NCBI GenBank assembly: GCA_020634575.1
Contig: JACKBM010000017.1
Location: 41,568-105,567 of the forward strand
Direction: 5' to 3'
Origin: Ardenticatenales bacterium
Lineage (GTDB): Bacteria; Chloroflexota; Anaerolineae; Promineifilales; Promineifilaceae
Length of the DNA: 64,000 bases
Part shown: piece by piece, positions 17,225 through 27,343 of the stretch
Layout: each line of letters opens with the position of its first letter
Numbering within the stretch: position 1 is the first letter of the stretch
Translations under genes and position numbers: made by a program
Notes under the pieces: model-generated
What the model saw: the letters and a program-made list of their open reading frames with translations, nothing else
Databases searched by the model: none
What the model was told of the DNA's origin: nothing

Positions 17225-17726
17225 ATGAACGCAAAAGCTGCCCTGGAGACACAATTTTTGGCCACGCTGGCCATGCTGAATCAGATCGTTGACCGTTGCC
17301 CGGATGCGATCTGGGACGATCCGGCTGACGAAAACAAAGTCTGGCACGTCGCGTATCATGCCCTGTTTTACGCGCACCTCTACCTTTCGCAGAAAGACGA
17401 AGAGATGGAACCGTGGCCCAAGGCGCGGGAAAACTACAACGTCCTGGGCGACACCATGCCATTCCCCCCGCATGATCCCGTCGACCACAGCATCCCATAC
17501 ACCAAACGACATCCGCGAATACATCAACTTCTGCCGTGAGCAGGTGCGCAAACAGATCGCGGCCGTTGACCTGGAGGCGGCGGAATCCGGCTTTTTCTGG
17601 ATTCCATTAAGTAAATTTGAGCTTCAGCTCTACAACATGCGCCACCTGCAAAGCCACGTCGGCGAACTGGCCCACCGCCTCTGGATCGGCGGCGTCAGCA
17701 CCGACTGGATCGGGCAGCCGGAGTAG
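17225..17726 (+). pseudogene. DinB-family protein, apparently frameshifted
   Basis: Two adjoining reading frames together give one DinB-like four-helix protein of about 166 residues. The first frame runs from the ATG at 17225 (well placed after AGGAG) with WHVAYHALFYAHLYL. From about 17500 the homology continues in the +1 frame with DIREYINFCREQV and YNMRHLQSHVGELAHRLW up to the TAG at 17724. The His residues in WHVAYHA and RHLQSHVGE are the metal-site type of this family. One extra base between about 17495 and 17510, where AAA occurs at 17504-17506, would explain the break. It may be a real mutation or an assembly error. Confidence 0.75.
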
Positions 17727-17730
17727 TTTT

Positions 17731-17850
17731 TGCCGCAGATTTCGCAGATTCTCTGGATTTTTGGCTTCGCAATTAATCTACTGTCGCGAGATCAAAAAAT
17801 CCCCTAATCTGCGCAAACTTGTGCTGAGCGAAGCGAAGTATCTGCGGCAA
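17731..17850. repeat. Inverted-repeat intergenic element (CGCAGATT type)
   Basis: Starts TGCCGCAGATTTCGCAGATT and ends with the complementary AATCTGCGC and TATCTGCGGCA. The right half contains AACTTGTGCTGAGCGAAGCG, shared with the element at 17123-17210. It fills the gap between the DinB pseudogene and the aldo/keto reductase. Confidence 0.75.
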
Positions 17851-17867
17851 AAAAACCTGAGGTAATC

Positions 17868-18851
17868 ATGAAATACGTAAACCTGGGACGAACAGGGCTG
17901 ATGGTGTCGGAGTTTGGGTTGGGGTGCGGCAACTTTGGCGGGATCGGTAGCGCACCGGCCTTTTTCGGCAAGGGCGAGAGCGAGGCGGAGGCGTTTGCCC
18001 TGATGGACGCCGCCGTCGATCTGGGCATCAATTTCTTTGACACGGCTGACGCCTACGGCGGCGGACGCAGTGAGGCAACCATCGGCAAATGGCTCAAGCA
18101 GAAAGGCAGCCGGGTGCGCGATGGCCTGATCCTGAGCACCAAGGTATTCAACCCGGTCGGCGACGGCCCCAATGACCGGGGGTTGTCGCGCCGCCACATC
18201 AGGCGCCAGATTGAGGCCAGCCTGCGCCGGCTCGGCGTCGACCACGTCGACATGTACCTGATGCATGAGCCAGACCCAGCGACGCCCATCGAGGAAACGG
18301 TCCGGGCGATGGACGACCTGGTGCGCCAGGGCAAGGTCAACTACCTGGGCGCCTCCAACATGCCGGCCTGGCTACTGACCAAGGCGCTCTGGCTGGCCGA
18401 CAAACAGGGTTTGCATCGGTTCGAGTGGGTACAGAATTCGTACAGTTTGCTTGATCAAGGTGACAATCGGGAGATGCTGCCGTTGTGCCGGGACCAGGGG
18501 TTGGGTTACACGCCGTTCAGCCCGCTGGCCGGCGGCTTTTTGACGGGTAAGTATCAGTGGGATGGCGGGTATCCGGCCGGTTCCCGCATGACCCTGCGCC
18601 CCGAACCCTACCTGGCCTGGTGGAACGAAGCCACATTTGCCCGGCTGGACCGTTTCCGCGCTGCCGCGGCCGGCCATGGCGTCTCAATGGCCGGCCTCGC
18701 CCTCGCCTGGCTGCGCCACCATCCAGACGTGACCGCTCCCATCGTCGGGCCGCGCCGGCCGGCCCACCTAGACCCGGTGCGGGAAGCGCTCAGCCTCGAG
18801 CTGGACGCCAATGCCCATACCGCCATCAGCCAGATCTTTGAGGAGAATTGA
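17868..18851 (+). CDS. Aldo/keto reductase
   Basis: A 327-residue TIM-barrel NADP-dependent oxidoreductase with the full catalytic tetrad: Asp58 and Tyr63 (FFDTADAYGG), Lys92 (LSTKVF) and His133 (LMHEPD). The cofactor loop YTPFSPLAGG is also present. Its stop codon is followed after 1 bp by the threonine dehydratase-like gene, so the two are probably co-transcribed. The substrate is unknown. Confidence 0.9.
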   Translation: MKYVNLGRTGLMVSEFGLGCGNFGGIGSAPAFFGKGESEAEAFALMDAAVDLGINFFDTADAYGGGRSEATIGKWLKQKGSRVRDGLILSTKVFNPVGDGPNDRGLSRRHIRRQIEASLRRLGVDHVDMYLMHEPDPATPIEETVRAMDDLVRQGKVNYLGASNMPAWLLTKALWLADKQGLHRFEWVQNSYSLLDQGDNREMLPLCRDQGLGYTPFSPLAGGFLTGKYQWDGGYPAGSRMTLRPEPYLAWWNEATFARLDRFRAAAAGHGVSMAGLALAWLRHHPDVTAPIVGPRRPAHLDPVREALSLELDANAHTAISQIFEEN

Positions 18852-18852
18852 G

Positions 18853-19830
18853 ATGAGTCATCCCTATGCTATCCCGCTTGCCGACATCGAGGCCGCCCGC
18901 GAGCGCATCGCCGGCTCCGTCATCCGCACCCCGCTCATCCGCCTGAACGTTGACGACGCCCCGGCCGATATCTATCTCAAGCTGGAAAACCTGCAGCCAA
19001 TTGGCTCTTTCAAGCTACGCGGCGCGGGCAACGCCATCGCTATGGCCAGCCCAGAGCAACTGAAGGACGGCGTCTACACCGCCAGCGCCGGCAACATGGC
19101 CCAGGGGGTCGCCTGGAACGCGCGCCGGTTGGGGCTGCCCTGCACCGTCATCGTGCCCGATCATGCGCCGGAGACCAAGCTGGCAGCCATCCGCCGGCTG
19201 GGTGGTGAGATTATTAAGGTAACGTTTGACGAATGGTGGCAGATTATCCTGACCCATGAATTTCCGGGGCAAAAGGGCTATTTCATTCACCCGGTCAGCG
19301 AGCCGGCGGTGATGGCCGGCAACGGCACCATCGGCCTGGAAATTCTGGAAGATCTGCCCGATGTAGATGCGGTCATTACCCCGTACGGCGGTGGCGGCCT
19401 GACCTGCGGCGTCGCCTCTGCCTTCCGCGCCCTCAAGCCAGACACAAAACTGTTCGCCGCTGAAGTGGACACCGCTGCCCCGCTGGCGCCCTCGCTGGCC
19501 GCCGGCCACCCGGTCGAAGTGGACTACACGCCAAGTTTTGTCGACGGCATCGGCGGCAAGGGGATTCTGCCAGAGATCTGGCCCCGGGTGAGCAATCTGC
19601 TGGATGGCTCGCTGGTGGTTTCGCTGGAGCAGATCGCCGCCGCCCTCAGGCTGATGCTGGAACGCAATCGCGTCCTGGCCGAAGGCGCCGGCGCCGCTCC
19701 GGTGGCCGCCGCCCTGGCCGGGCTGGCGGGCGGTGGCAAGGTGGTCTGCGTGGTGTCAGGAGGGAATATTGATGTGGCGAAACTGGTGAAAATTCTGGCG
19801 CCTGACCCGCCCGGAGACCCGAGGCAGTGA
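18853..19830 (+). CDS. PLP-dependent threonine/serine dehydratase-like enzyme
   Basis: A 325-residue fold-type II PLP enzyme with the Schiff-base Lys54 in GSFKLRGAGNA, the phosphate-binding glycine loop PYGGGGLTCG and the C-terminal VVSGGNID. It lacks the C-terminal ACT-like regulatory domain of biosynthetic IlvA, so it looks like a catabolic threonine/serine ammonia-lyase or a hydroxy-amino-acid racemase relative. An in-frame start 42 bp upstream would overlap the aldo/keto reductase; ATG 18853 after GAGGAG is preferred. Confidence 0.85.
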   Translation: MSHPYAIPLADIEAARERIAGSVIRTPLIRLNVDDAPADIYLKLENLQPIGSFKLRGAGNAIAMASPEQLKDGVYTASAGNMAQGVAWNARRLGLPCTVIVPDHAPETKLAAIRRLGGEIIKVTFDEWWQIILTHEFPGQKGYFIHPVSEPAVMAGNGTIGLEILEDLPDVDAVITPYGGGGLTCGVASAFRALKPDTKLFAAEVDTAAPLAPSLAAGHPVEVDYTPSFVDGIGGKGILPEIWPRVSNLLDGSLVVSLEQIAAALRLMLERNRVLAEGAGAAPVAAALAGLAGGGKVVCVVSGGNIDVAKLVKILAPDPPGDPRQ

Positions 19831-19837
19831 ACAGAAA

Positions 19838-19881
19838 GTCTGCCTTCAGCAGACGCGCCCGTAGCGTGGCGCTTTAGCGCC
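19838..19881. terminator. Hairpin pair between convergent genes
   Basis: Two short perfect stems: GTCTGC/GCAGAC at 19838-19854 and GGCGCTTTAGCGCC at 19868-19881. They lie between two convergent genes and may act as a weak bidirectional terminator, although no T-run follows. Confidence 0.35.
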
Positions 19882-19918
19882 TCGCGTTCTTGGGCGGGGC
19901 AAGCGCTCGTCTACCCCA

Positions 19919-20251
19919 TCACCCCGGCCAATCCGCCCCATCGTAATAACGCGTGCCGCGATGGCCCTGGCGAGGGATCGGTTGGGCCAGCTTCTCACCC
20001 GGGCAGCTGACCATGATAAGCGTACGCGGTTTGCCGGAATCCGGATTGACGGCCCCGCCAATCAACTCTTTAATCGGGCAGCGCCCAATCAACATGTCGT
20101 TGAAGATGGTATAGACGTAATCACCGACATTCAGCTTGCTGGGCTTGCCCGCCATATGAAACTCAAACTCACTCAAGCTGCCATCATACAGGCTGTCGAC
20201 GCCGGCCTGCCCTTCGCGGGCCGGGATAGTTTTGGTGATACCAAAGCTCAT
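19919..20251 (-). CDS. Conserved hypothetical protein
   Basis: A 110-residue protein with no recognised domain, signal or membrane segment. It contains VGDYVYTIFNDMLIGRCPIK and LIMVSCPGEKLAQPIPR. A clear AAGGAG precedes the start, which supports it being real. It lies directly downstream of the FAD oxidoreductase gene's opposite end, on the same strand as that gene's cluster. Function unknown. Confidence 0.6.
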   Translation of the reverse strand: MSFGITKTIPAREGQAGVDSLYDGSLSEFEFHMAGKPSKLNVGDYVYTIFNDMLIGRCPIKELIGGAVNPDSGKPRTLIMVSCPGEKLAQPIPRQGHRGTRYYDGADWPG

Positions 20252-20319
20252 TTCTTTGCTCCTTCAGGGCGCCAGATCGCCATCTTGTCAAACTGGCGCT
20301 GCCATTTGTGCGGGGCGGG

Positions 20320-21702
<1,383 letters not shown>

Positions 21703-21757
21703 GTTCTGTTCAGGTTTCCTTTACTTACCAGCGGTGGCTTTGGGAGGAACCGGCCGG

Positions 21758-22567
21758 TCAGGCCTCATCCCTCAATCGGTTCAAAAACGCCACCAGCTCA
21801 CGGCTGAGTTTCGCCGCCTTCTCAATCATCACAAAATGGCCGGCTTCGGGAATGACCAGCAGCTCAGCGGCCGGCATATGGTCAACCAGAAACTGACTAT
21901 GCGCAGCAGGCATCATTCTGTCTTCTGCCCCAACTACCACCAGCGCCGGCAACTTAATCTGCCCAATCTGTGCCCGTAAATCAAACTGGCTGCAGGCGTA
22001 AAAATCACCGTAAAGCGTAGCCGACCCCGTCGCCACCATGTGCTGTACGGCCACATCGCGCTGCACCGGGGCTGAATTTTTCCGCCAGGCAAATTTGTTG
22101 ATCATCGCCACCGTCTCGGCAAACTGTGTCTGCAGGCCGGTCAGGATCATCTCGCTGACCGGCATCTGTGCCCCGGTGCCGATGAGGACCAGCCCGGCCA
22201 ACCGGCTCGCGTCCAGCAACGCCGCCTGCAAGGCAATCGCCCCACCCAGCGAATGGCCGGCCAGTACGACCCGCCGCAAGCCCAGCTCACGCACAAAAGC
22301 GACAACCATCTCGGCATAGCCTAACACGCTATCCCGGCCGGGCCCCTCGGAGTTGCCATGACCCGGCAGATCCAGGAAGAAAAGCGGAAAATCGGTTACC
22401 CAACGGGGTTGCCCACGCGATTGCACAAAGCCGGATTGCTGCCATTGGAATGGCCAATCACCCCCGCGACCACCAGCGCCGTGGATCAACACCAGCGCCG
22501 GCAAATCAGCCTCGCGATCGTTATGCCGGTAAAAGAGATGTTGGTTGTTCACCGTAAGATAGGGCAT
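21758..22567 (-). CDS. Alpha/beta hydrolase
   Basis: A 269-residue alpha/beta hydrolase: LIHGAGGRGGDW oxyanion loop, nucleophile Ser106 in AGHSLGGAIAL, acid in VVGAEDRMMP and catalytic His in PEAGHFVMIE. The start codon region is divergent from metA, with about 40 bp between them. Likely co-transcribed with the FAD oxidoreductase. Confidence 0.86.
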   Translation of the reverse strand: MPYLTVNNQHLFYRHNDREADLPALVLIHGAGGRGGDWPFQWQQSGFVQSRGQPRWVTDFPLFFLDLPGHGNSEGPGRDSVLGYAEMVVAFVRELGLRRVVLAGHSLGGAIALQAALLDASRLAGLVLIGTGAQMPVSEMILTGLQTQFAETVAMINKFAWRKNSAPVQRDVAVQHMVATGSATLYGDFYACSQFDLRAQIGQIKLPALVVVGAEDRMMPAAHSQFLVDHMPAAELLVIPEAGHFVMIEKAAKLSRELVAFLNRLRDEA

Positions 22568-22609
22568 AATGCGCTGAGTTTAGCCAAACCTTGTCCAATA
22601 AACAATTCT

Positions 22610-23695
22610 ATGCCGCTTGTCCGTCACATCCCGTTACCAACCTTTGACAGCCTGAGCGATCAGGGACAGGAAGTCCTCACACTTAGCCGGGCGCTGAAGC
22701 AGGATATCCGCGAACTGCACATCGGCCTGCTCAACATGATGCCGGATGCCGCCCTGCGCGTCACCGAACAACAATTCATGCGCCTCATCGGCAACAGCAA
22801 TCAGATCGCCCAGCTGTACGTTCATCCCTTCCAAATCCCCGGCCTCCAGCGCGAAGGCAGCGCCAAACGGTATGTAGAGCAATATTACGAGACGTTCGAC
22901 AAAATGAAGGAAGAGGGGCTGGATGCGCTGGTCATCACCGGCGCCAATCCTCAGTTCCCCACCCTGGACCAGGAACCATTCTGGGAACCGTTGCAGCAAG
23001 TCATCGCCTGGGCCTTTGAAAATGTGACCTCGGTGCTTTGCTCCTGTCTGGCCACCCATGCGCTGGTCAAATATCTGTATGGCATCGAACGGCAGCCCCT
23101 GGCCAAGAAAAAATGGGGTGTCTACCCGCACCGCATCGCGCCCAATGGCCACCCATTGCTGCGGGGCATCAACACCCGCTTTGACGTGCCCCACTCGCGT
23201 TATAACGAAGTCACCCGCGCTCAGTTAGAGGCAGCCGAGCTAAAAATCCTGGTCGCCACGCCTGAGGATGACATTCATGTGGCCACCAGCCCGGACCAGT
23301 TCCGGCTGGTCTTTTTTCAGGGCCATCCCGAATATGATTTCAACAGTTTGCTGAAGGAGTACAAGCGGGAAGTAACCCGCTTTGCCGAGGGTGAGCGGTC
23401 CGATTACCCGCCGCACCCGGAGAATTATTTTGGTCGCGCCGCGGCCGCCCTCGCCGATGCCCACCAGGTTGCGGTCCTGCAAGCCAAGGCGCGCCGCCAG
23501 CCCGTTCCCGAGTTTCCCGAAGCCGCCATTGCCCATCATCTCGATAACACCTGGGGCGATACCGGCAAAGCGCTGTTCAACAACTGGCTCGGCCTGGTTT
23601 ACCAGCTCACCGACCTGGACCGCAAGACAGCGTTCTGCCCCGGCATCGACCCCGACGATCCGCTGGGTATGAACAGCCTGGCACAGAAGGAGTAG
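22610..23695 (+). CDS. metA: Homoserine O-acyltransferase (MetA family)
   Basis: The 361-residue enzyme transfers an acyl group from acyl-CoA to homoserine, the first step towards methionine. The sequence begins MPLVRHIPLPTFD and has catalytic Cys146 in SCLATHAL, aligned with Cys142 of the E. coli enzyme, and the His/Glu pair in GHPEYD. The frame is open upstream to 22358, but that part overlaps the divergent hydrolase gene, so ATG 22610 was chosen. In an ungapped alignment the position that separates succinyl- from acetyl-CoA users (111 in E. coli) is Gln115, neither Gly nor Glu. metY starts 1 bp after the stop. Confidence 0.88.
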   Translation: MPLVRHIPLPTFDSLSDQGQEVLTLSRALKQDIRELHIGLLNMMPDAALRVTEQQFMRLIGNSNQIAQLYVHPFQIPGLQREGSAKRYVEQYYETFDKMKEEGLDALVITGANPQFPTLDQEPFWEPLQQVIAWAFENVTSVLCSCLATHALVKYLYGIERQPLAKKKWGVYPHRIAPNGHPLLRGINTRFDVPHSRYNEVTRAQLEAAELKILVATPEDDIHVATSPDQFRLVFFQGHPEYDFNSLLKEYKREVTRFAEGERSDYPPHPENYFGRAAAALADAHQVAVLQAKARRQPVPEFPEAAIAHHLDNTWGDTGKALFNNWLGLVYQLTDLDRKTAFCPGIDPDDPLGMNSLAQKE

Positions 23696-23696
23696 T

Positions 23697-24971
23697 ATGA
23701 AACTGGGAACAATCGCTATTCATGGTGGCTATCAGACCGAACCCACCACCAAATCGGTCGCCGTGCCGATTTACCAGACCGTAGCCTACGAGTTTGACAA
23801 CGCCCAGCACGGGGCGGACCTGTTTAACCTGGCCGTCGAGGGCAACATCTACACCCGCATCATGAACCCGACCAACGACGTGCTGGAGAAGCGCGTCGCT
23901 GAGCTGGAAGGGGGCATCGGCGGGCTGGCTCTGAGCGCCGGCAGCGCTGCCATCAACTATGCTATCCTGAACATCGCCAAACAGGGCAGCAACATCGTCT
24001 CGGTGCCGCTGCTCTATGGCGGCACTTACACGCTGTTTGCCCATATGTTGCCCGGACTGGGCATCGAATGCCGCTTTGCCCCTGACGATTCGGCGGCCAG
24101 CCTGGCGGCGTTAATCGACGATAAGACGGCGGCGGTTTATTGTGAGTCGATTGGCAATCCGGCCGGTAACATCGTCGACATCGAAGCGCTGGCCACCATG
24201 GCTCATGAGCACGGCGTGCCGCTGATAGTCGACAACACGGTCGCCACGCCAGTTTTGACGCGCCCAATCGAATACGGCGCCGACATCGTCGTCCATTCCC
24301 TGACCAAATACATGGGCGGCCACGGCACCTCCATGGGCGGCCTCATCGTTGATGGCGGGCAGTTCCCCTGGGACGAGTACCCGGCACGCTTCCCGATGCT
24401 CAACGAGCCGGAGCCATCCTACCATGGCGTCGTCTACACGGAGGCGATGGGGCCAGCCGCCTTCATCGCCCGGGCGCGGACCGTACCGCTGCGCAATACC
24501 GGCTCCGTGATCTCCCCTTTCAACGCCTGGGCCATCTTGCAGGGCATTGAAACGCTGCCCCTGCGTATGGAACGGCACTGTGATAATGCGATAGCAGTAG
24601 CCAATTACCTGAACGAGCACAGCGCTGTCGCCTGGGTCGCTTACGCCGGCCTGCCAGACTCGCCTTACTACGAGCTGGCTCAGAAATATACCGGCGGCAA
24701 ACCGTCAGCCCTGCTCTCGTTTGGCATCAAGGGCGGCTTTGCCGCCGGCGAGAAGTTCTACGACGCCCTGAAGCTGTTCAAACGGCTGGTCAATATCGGC
24801 GACGCCAAATCCCTGGCGGCCCACCCGGCCTCGACCACCCACCGCCAGCTCAGCGAATCCGAGCTGAAAACGGCCGGGGTCACCCCGGACATGATCCGGC
24901 TCTGTGTCGGCATCGAGGAGATCGACGATATTCTGGCCGATCTGGATCAGGCGTTAACGGCGGCTGTTTAA
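23697..24971 (+). CDS. metY: O-acetylhomoserine sulfhydrylase
   Basis: A 424-residue Cys/Met-metabolism PLP enzyme that makes homocysteine directly from an O-acylhomoserine and sulfide. Visible motifs are SVAVPIYQTVAYEF, YTRIMNPTND, the PLP lysine region VVHSLTKYMGGHGTSMGG and SLAAHPASTTH. The length and the insert with FPMLNEPEPSYHG are typical of MetY rather than MetB. It is tightly coupled to metA through GAAGGAG at the metA end. The pair defines the direct-sulfhydrylation route. Confidence 0.93.
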   Translation: MKLGTIAIHGGYQTEPTTKSVAVPIYQTVAYEFDNAQHGADLFNLAVEGNIYTRIMNPTNDVLEKRVAELEGGIGGLALSAGSAAINYAILNIAKQGSNIVSVPLLYGGTYTLFAHMLPGLGIECRFAPDDSAASLAALIDDKTAAVYCESIGNPAGNIVDIEALATMAHEHGVPLIVDNTVATPVLTRPIEYGADIVVHSLTKYMGGHGTSMGGLIVDGGQFPWDEYPARFPMLNEPEPSYHGVVYTEAMGPAAFIARARTVPLRNTGSVISPFNAWAILQGIETLPLRMERHCDNAIAVANYLNEHSAVAWVAYAGLPDSPYYELAQKYTGGKPSALLSFGIKGGFAAGEKFYDALKLFKRLVNIGDAKSLAAHPASTTHRQLSESELKTAGVTPDMIRLCVGIEEIDDILADLDQALTAAV

Positions 24972-25006
24972 GGCTTAGTTTTTCTAAAAGGGTAAACGTT
25001 TATTTT

Positions 25007-25033
25007 TGTGGCATGTCGCCAATCTATGCCACA
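25007..25033. promoter_or_regulatory. Inverted repeat upstream of the ferredoxin gene
   Basis: TGTGGCAT (25007-25014) and ATGCCACA (25026-25033) form a perfect 8-bp inverted repeat with an 11-bp spacer, 40 bp before the ferredoxin start. It may be an operator or an RNA stem; a T-run does not follow, so it is not a standard terminator. Confidence 0.4.
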
Positions 25034-25073
25034 ATAGGTTGGCTTGGTGAATTCAGTTCTAAAGGAGAAAGAC

Positions 25074-25409
25074 ATGGCGAAAGTTACTGCCAATGGGCAG
25101 ACCTTTGAAGCGGCCGATGGTACCCGGCTGGTTAATGCAATTGAAGATGCGGGCATTGACATCCTGCACCGCTGTGGTGGGCATGCCCGCTGCACTACCT
25201 GCCGCGTATCGTTTAATGAAGGTGAACCGGCTGACTATCATCCTCGGGAGAAAGCCAAATTGGAAGATGGTGGCAACCTGGGCAAGTTCCGGCTCTCCTG
25301 CCACATCCTCTGTGACGGCGCAATGGACGTTGACGTTCTTATGACCCTGGCCAGCAGCGGCCTGGACGATCCCGGCTCGCGGCCCGACGACGAGATCCCG
25401 GCTGAATAG
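25074..25409 (+). CDS. 2Fe-2S ferredoxin
   Basis: A 111-residue plant/adrenodoxin-type ferredoxin with cluster ligands in HRCGGHARCTTCRV and a fourth Cys in LSCHI. Residues towards the C terminus are acidic (DDPGSRPDDE). ATG 25074 follows AAAGGAGAA with ideal spacing, so the short in-frame extension upstream is not used. Standing alone, it could serve any of the local oxidoreductases. A strong terminator follows directly. Confidence 0.92.
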   Translation: MAKVTANGQTFEAADGTRLVNAIEDAGIDILHRCGGHARCTTCRVSFNEGEPADYHPREKAKLEDGGNLGKFRLSCHILCDGAMDVDVLMTLASSGLDDPGSRPDDEIPAE

Positions 25410-25430
25410 CTAGTCCCTGACAATAGGGTA

Positions 25431-25467
25431 AAAGGAGTATGCTCGCTAATGGCATACTCCTTTTTTT
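25431..25467 (+). terminator. Intrinsic terminator after the ferredoxin gene
   Basis: Perfect 12-bp stem AAAGGAGTATGC/GCATACTCCTTT (25431-25442 and 25452-25463) with a 9-nt loop and a T-run to 25467. Confidence 0.95.
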
Positions 25468-25546
25468 GTGCCTTTCGGCCATTTTGGCTGATTTTGCGGT
25501 ATGATGTTGACTTGTTGTCCATAACCGTATTAGATTTTTTTCGGGT

Positions 25547-25656
25547 GGCGGCGTTGAAAACGCCGTGCTGATGGCCGGGAAGCGCCCTCAAGGGCGCTAT
25601 GTAAGTGCCCTTGAGGGCACTTCAAGCCCAATCAGCACAGCATTTTAATGCTGCCA
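25547..25656. repeat. Compound hairpin element (GTGCTGAT/ATCAGCAC type)
   Basis: Contains nested inverted repeats: GCGTTGAAAACGC, an outer GTGCTGAT paired with ATCAGCAC, AGCGCCCTCAAGGGCGCT, and AAGTGCCCTTGAGGGCACTT. Related strings occur at 55206-55370 and 57178-57235. It ends close to the start of the GNAT gene. Confidence 0.75.
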
Positions 25657-25665
25657 TGCATCGTC

Positions 25666-26187
25666 ATGGAAATAACGACTGACACACAACCCTCACCGCT
25701 CCTCATCCGCCCGGCCACGCTAGCTGACGCCGCGGCCATGCACCGGATCCACACCGAGGCGGTTCAGGGCTCTTGCCAGGATCATTACAGCGAGGCACAG
25801 ATCGCGGCCTGGCTGGCGGGACGAACACCGGCCGGTTACCACGGCGGCATCAACACCGGCCACATGTTCCTGGCTGAACAAGCTGGCGCTGCCGTCGGCT
25901 TTGCTCACGCTGAACCCGGTATCATCCTGGCCATGTTTGTCGACGCCGGCTCCGCTGGCCAGGGGGTTGGCGGCAAGCTCCTCGACCATGCGCTGCGCCT
26001 GGCTCGCCAGGGTGTCCGCGAAATCAAACTGACGGCCACCCTCAACGCCCAACCCTTCTACGAAAAGGCGGGCTTTCAGCCCACCCGGTCGGTCGCCATC
26101 CACATGGGCGCCGAACAACTCCCATTTATCGCCATGACCCTGCCGCTCAATAACCCGGCAGAAGCCACAAAACAACAAAACATCTAA
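25666..26187 (+). CDS. GNAT-family N-acetyltransferase
   Basis: A 173-residue GNAT enzyme with the acetyl-CoA-binding core: LLIRPATLADAAAMHRIH at the start, AMFVDAGSAGQGVGGKLLDH as the pyrophosphate loop, and LTATLNAQPFYEKAGF near the end. Another in-frame ATG at 25648 lies inside the repeat element, so 25666 is preferred. The acceptor substrate is unknown. Confidence 0.85.
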   Translation: MEITTDTQPSPLLIRPATLADAAAMHRIHTEAVQGSCQDHYSEAQIAAWLAGRTPAGYHGGINTGHMFLAEQAGAAVGFAHAEPGIILAMFVDAGSAGQGVGGKLLDHALRLARQGVREIKLTATLNAQPFYEKAGFQPTRSVAIHMGAEQLPFIAMTLPLNNPAEATKQQNI

Positions 26188-26224
26188 AATTGAGAGGATA
26201 ATTCCGCAAAAACAGGAGGCTGGC

Positions 26225-27325
26225 ATGATAACCATCATTGGCGCTGGCATGATTGGCTTGAGCCTGGGCTGGCGACTGGCGCAGGCCGGGCAGCAAGTAT
26301 CTATTTTTGAACGGGGCCAGGCCGGCCAGGAAGCCAGCTGGGCGGCCGCGGGCATGGTCGCCCCCGGGGCTGACAATCACGATCTGCTCACCTTGATGAT
26401 GGCCAGCCGCGCCATCTGGCCGGCTTTCGCCGCGGAGCTGGAAGCCGCGGCCGGCCAACTGATCGACTATTGCACCACGGGCCACCTGAGTGTCGCCCTG
26501 GATGAAACAAGCCACGGCCTGGCCCGCAGCCGGCTGCACGAATACGAAGCGCGCGGTTGGGATGCCAGCTGGCTCACCGGCAGCGAGGCTCGCGCCCTGG
26601 AGCCGGCCCTCAGCCCGGCGGTGACCGGCGCCTGCCTCAATCGCTACTGGCATTTTGTGAACAACCGGCTGGCCAACCAGGCACTGCTGACGGCCTTTCA
26701 GCAAGCCGGCGGCCAGCTTCATGAGGGAATGGCGGTCAGCGCCATCCAACACAGGCACGGCCGGGTAACCGGACTCGTTGTCAATGGCGAAGATGTTCCG
26801 GCCGAAACGCTTGTCCTCGCCGCCGGCGCCTGGTCAGACCTGCTCGCTGATCTGCCAGCAGAGGCAGGACCGCGTATCAAACCGGTCAAGGGTGAGATGT
26901 TCAGCCTGAAAATGCCGCCTGGCGAGCCAATTTTCCGTCACATGATCAGCCGGCCAGCCGGGGTCATGGTCGCGCATCGGGCTGGCGACGTGGTCATCGG
27001 TGGCAGCAAGCTGCCGGGCCGGCGCGACAAAACAGTCCACAGCGGCACCCTGGCTGACCTGCTCCAATCCGCTCATCGCTACATCCCGGCGTTACGCGAG
27101 CTGCCCTTTGGCCAGAGCTGGGCCGGTATTCGGCCGGGCACCGAGGACGGCCTGCCCTACCTTGGGCCAACCCCCCTGGCCGGGCTCTACCTGGCAACCG
27201 GCCATTACATGGACGGCATTCTCCTGGCGCCTATCACCGCCCAGCTGATGAGCGAAACAATTCTCTCCGGCCAATTGCCAGCCGATCTGGCACCGTTTCA
27301 GCTGGCACGGCACGCCGGCACATAA
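26225..27325 (+). CDS. thiO: Glycine oxidase ThiO-like FAD enzyme
   Basis: A 366-residue DAO-family flavoprotein close to ThiO, which oxidises glycine to iminoglycine for the thiazole part of thiamine. It has GAGMIGLSLGWRLAQAG at the N terminus, QEASWAAAGMVAP, LVLAAGAWSDLL and a C-terminal GIRPGTEDGLPYLGP. No other thi gene is in the window, so the thiamine role rests on family resemblance; a general amino-acid oxidase is the alternative. Preceded by CAGGAGG. Confidence 0.78.
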   Translation: MITIIGAGMIGLSLGWRLAQAGQQVSIFERGQAGQEASWAAAGMVAPGADNHDLLTLMMASRAIWPAFAAELEAAAGQLIDYCTTGHLSVALDETSHGLARSRLHEYEARGWDASWLTGSEARALEPALSPAVTGACLNRYWHFVNNRLANQALLTAFQQAGGQLHEGMAVSAIQHRHGRVTGLVVNGEDVPAETLVLAAGAWSDLLADLPAEAGPRIKPVKGEMFSLKMPPGEPIFRHMISRPAGVMVAHRAGDVVIGGSKLPGRRDKTVHSGTLADLLQSAHRYIPALRELPFGQSWAGIRPGTEDGLPYLGPTPLAGLYLATGHYMDGILLAPITAQLMSETILSGQLPADLAPFQLARHAGT

Positions 27326-27343
27326 CCCAGAATGAGGTGATGG

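Noticed and set aside
22358..22609. N-terminal extension of MetA
   Set aside because: The extension overlaps the divergent hydrolase gene and is not family-like; MPLVRHIPLPTFD is the natural N terminus.
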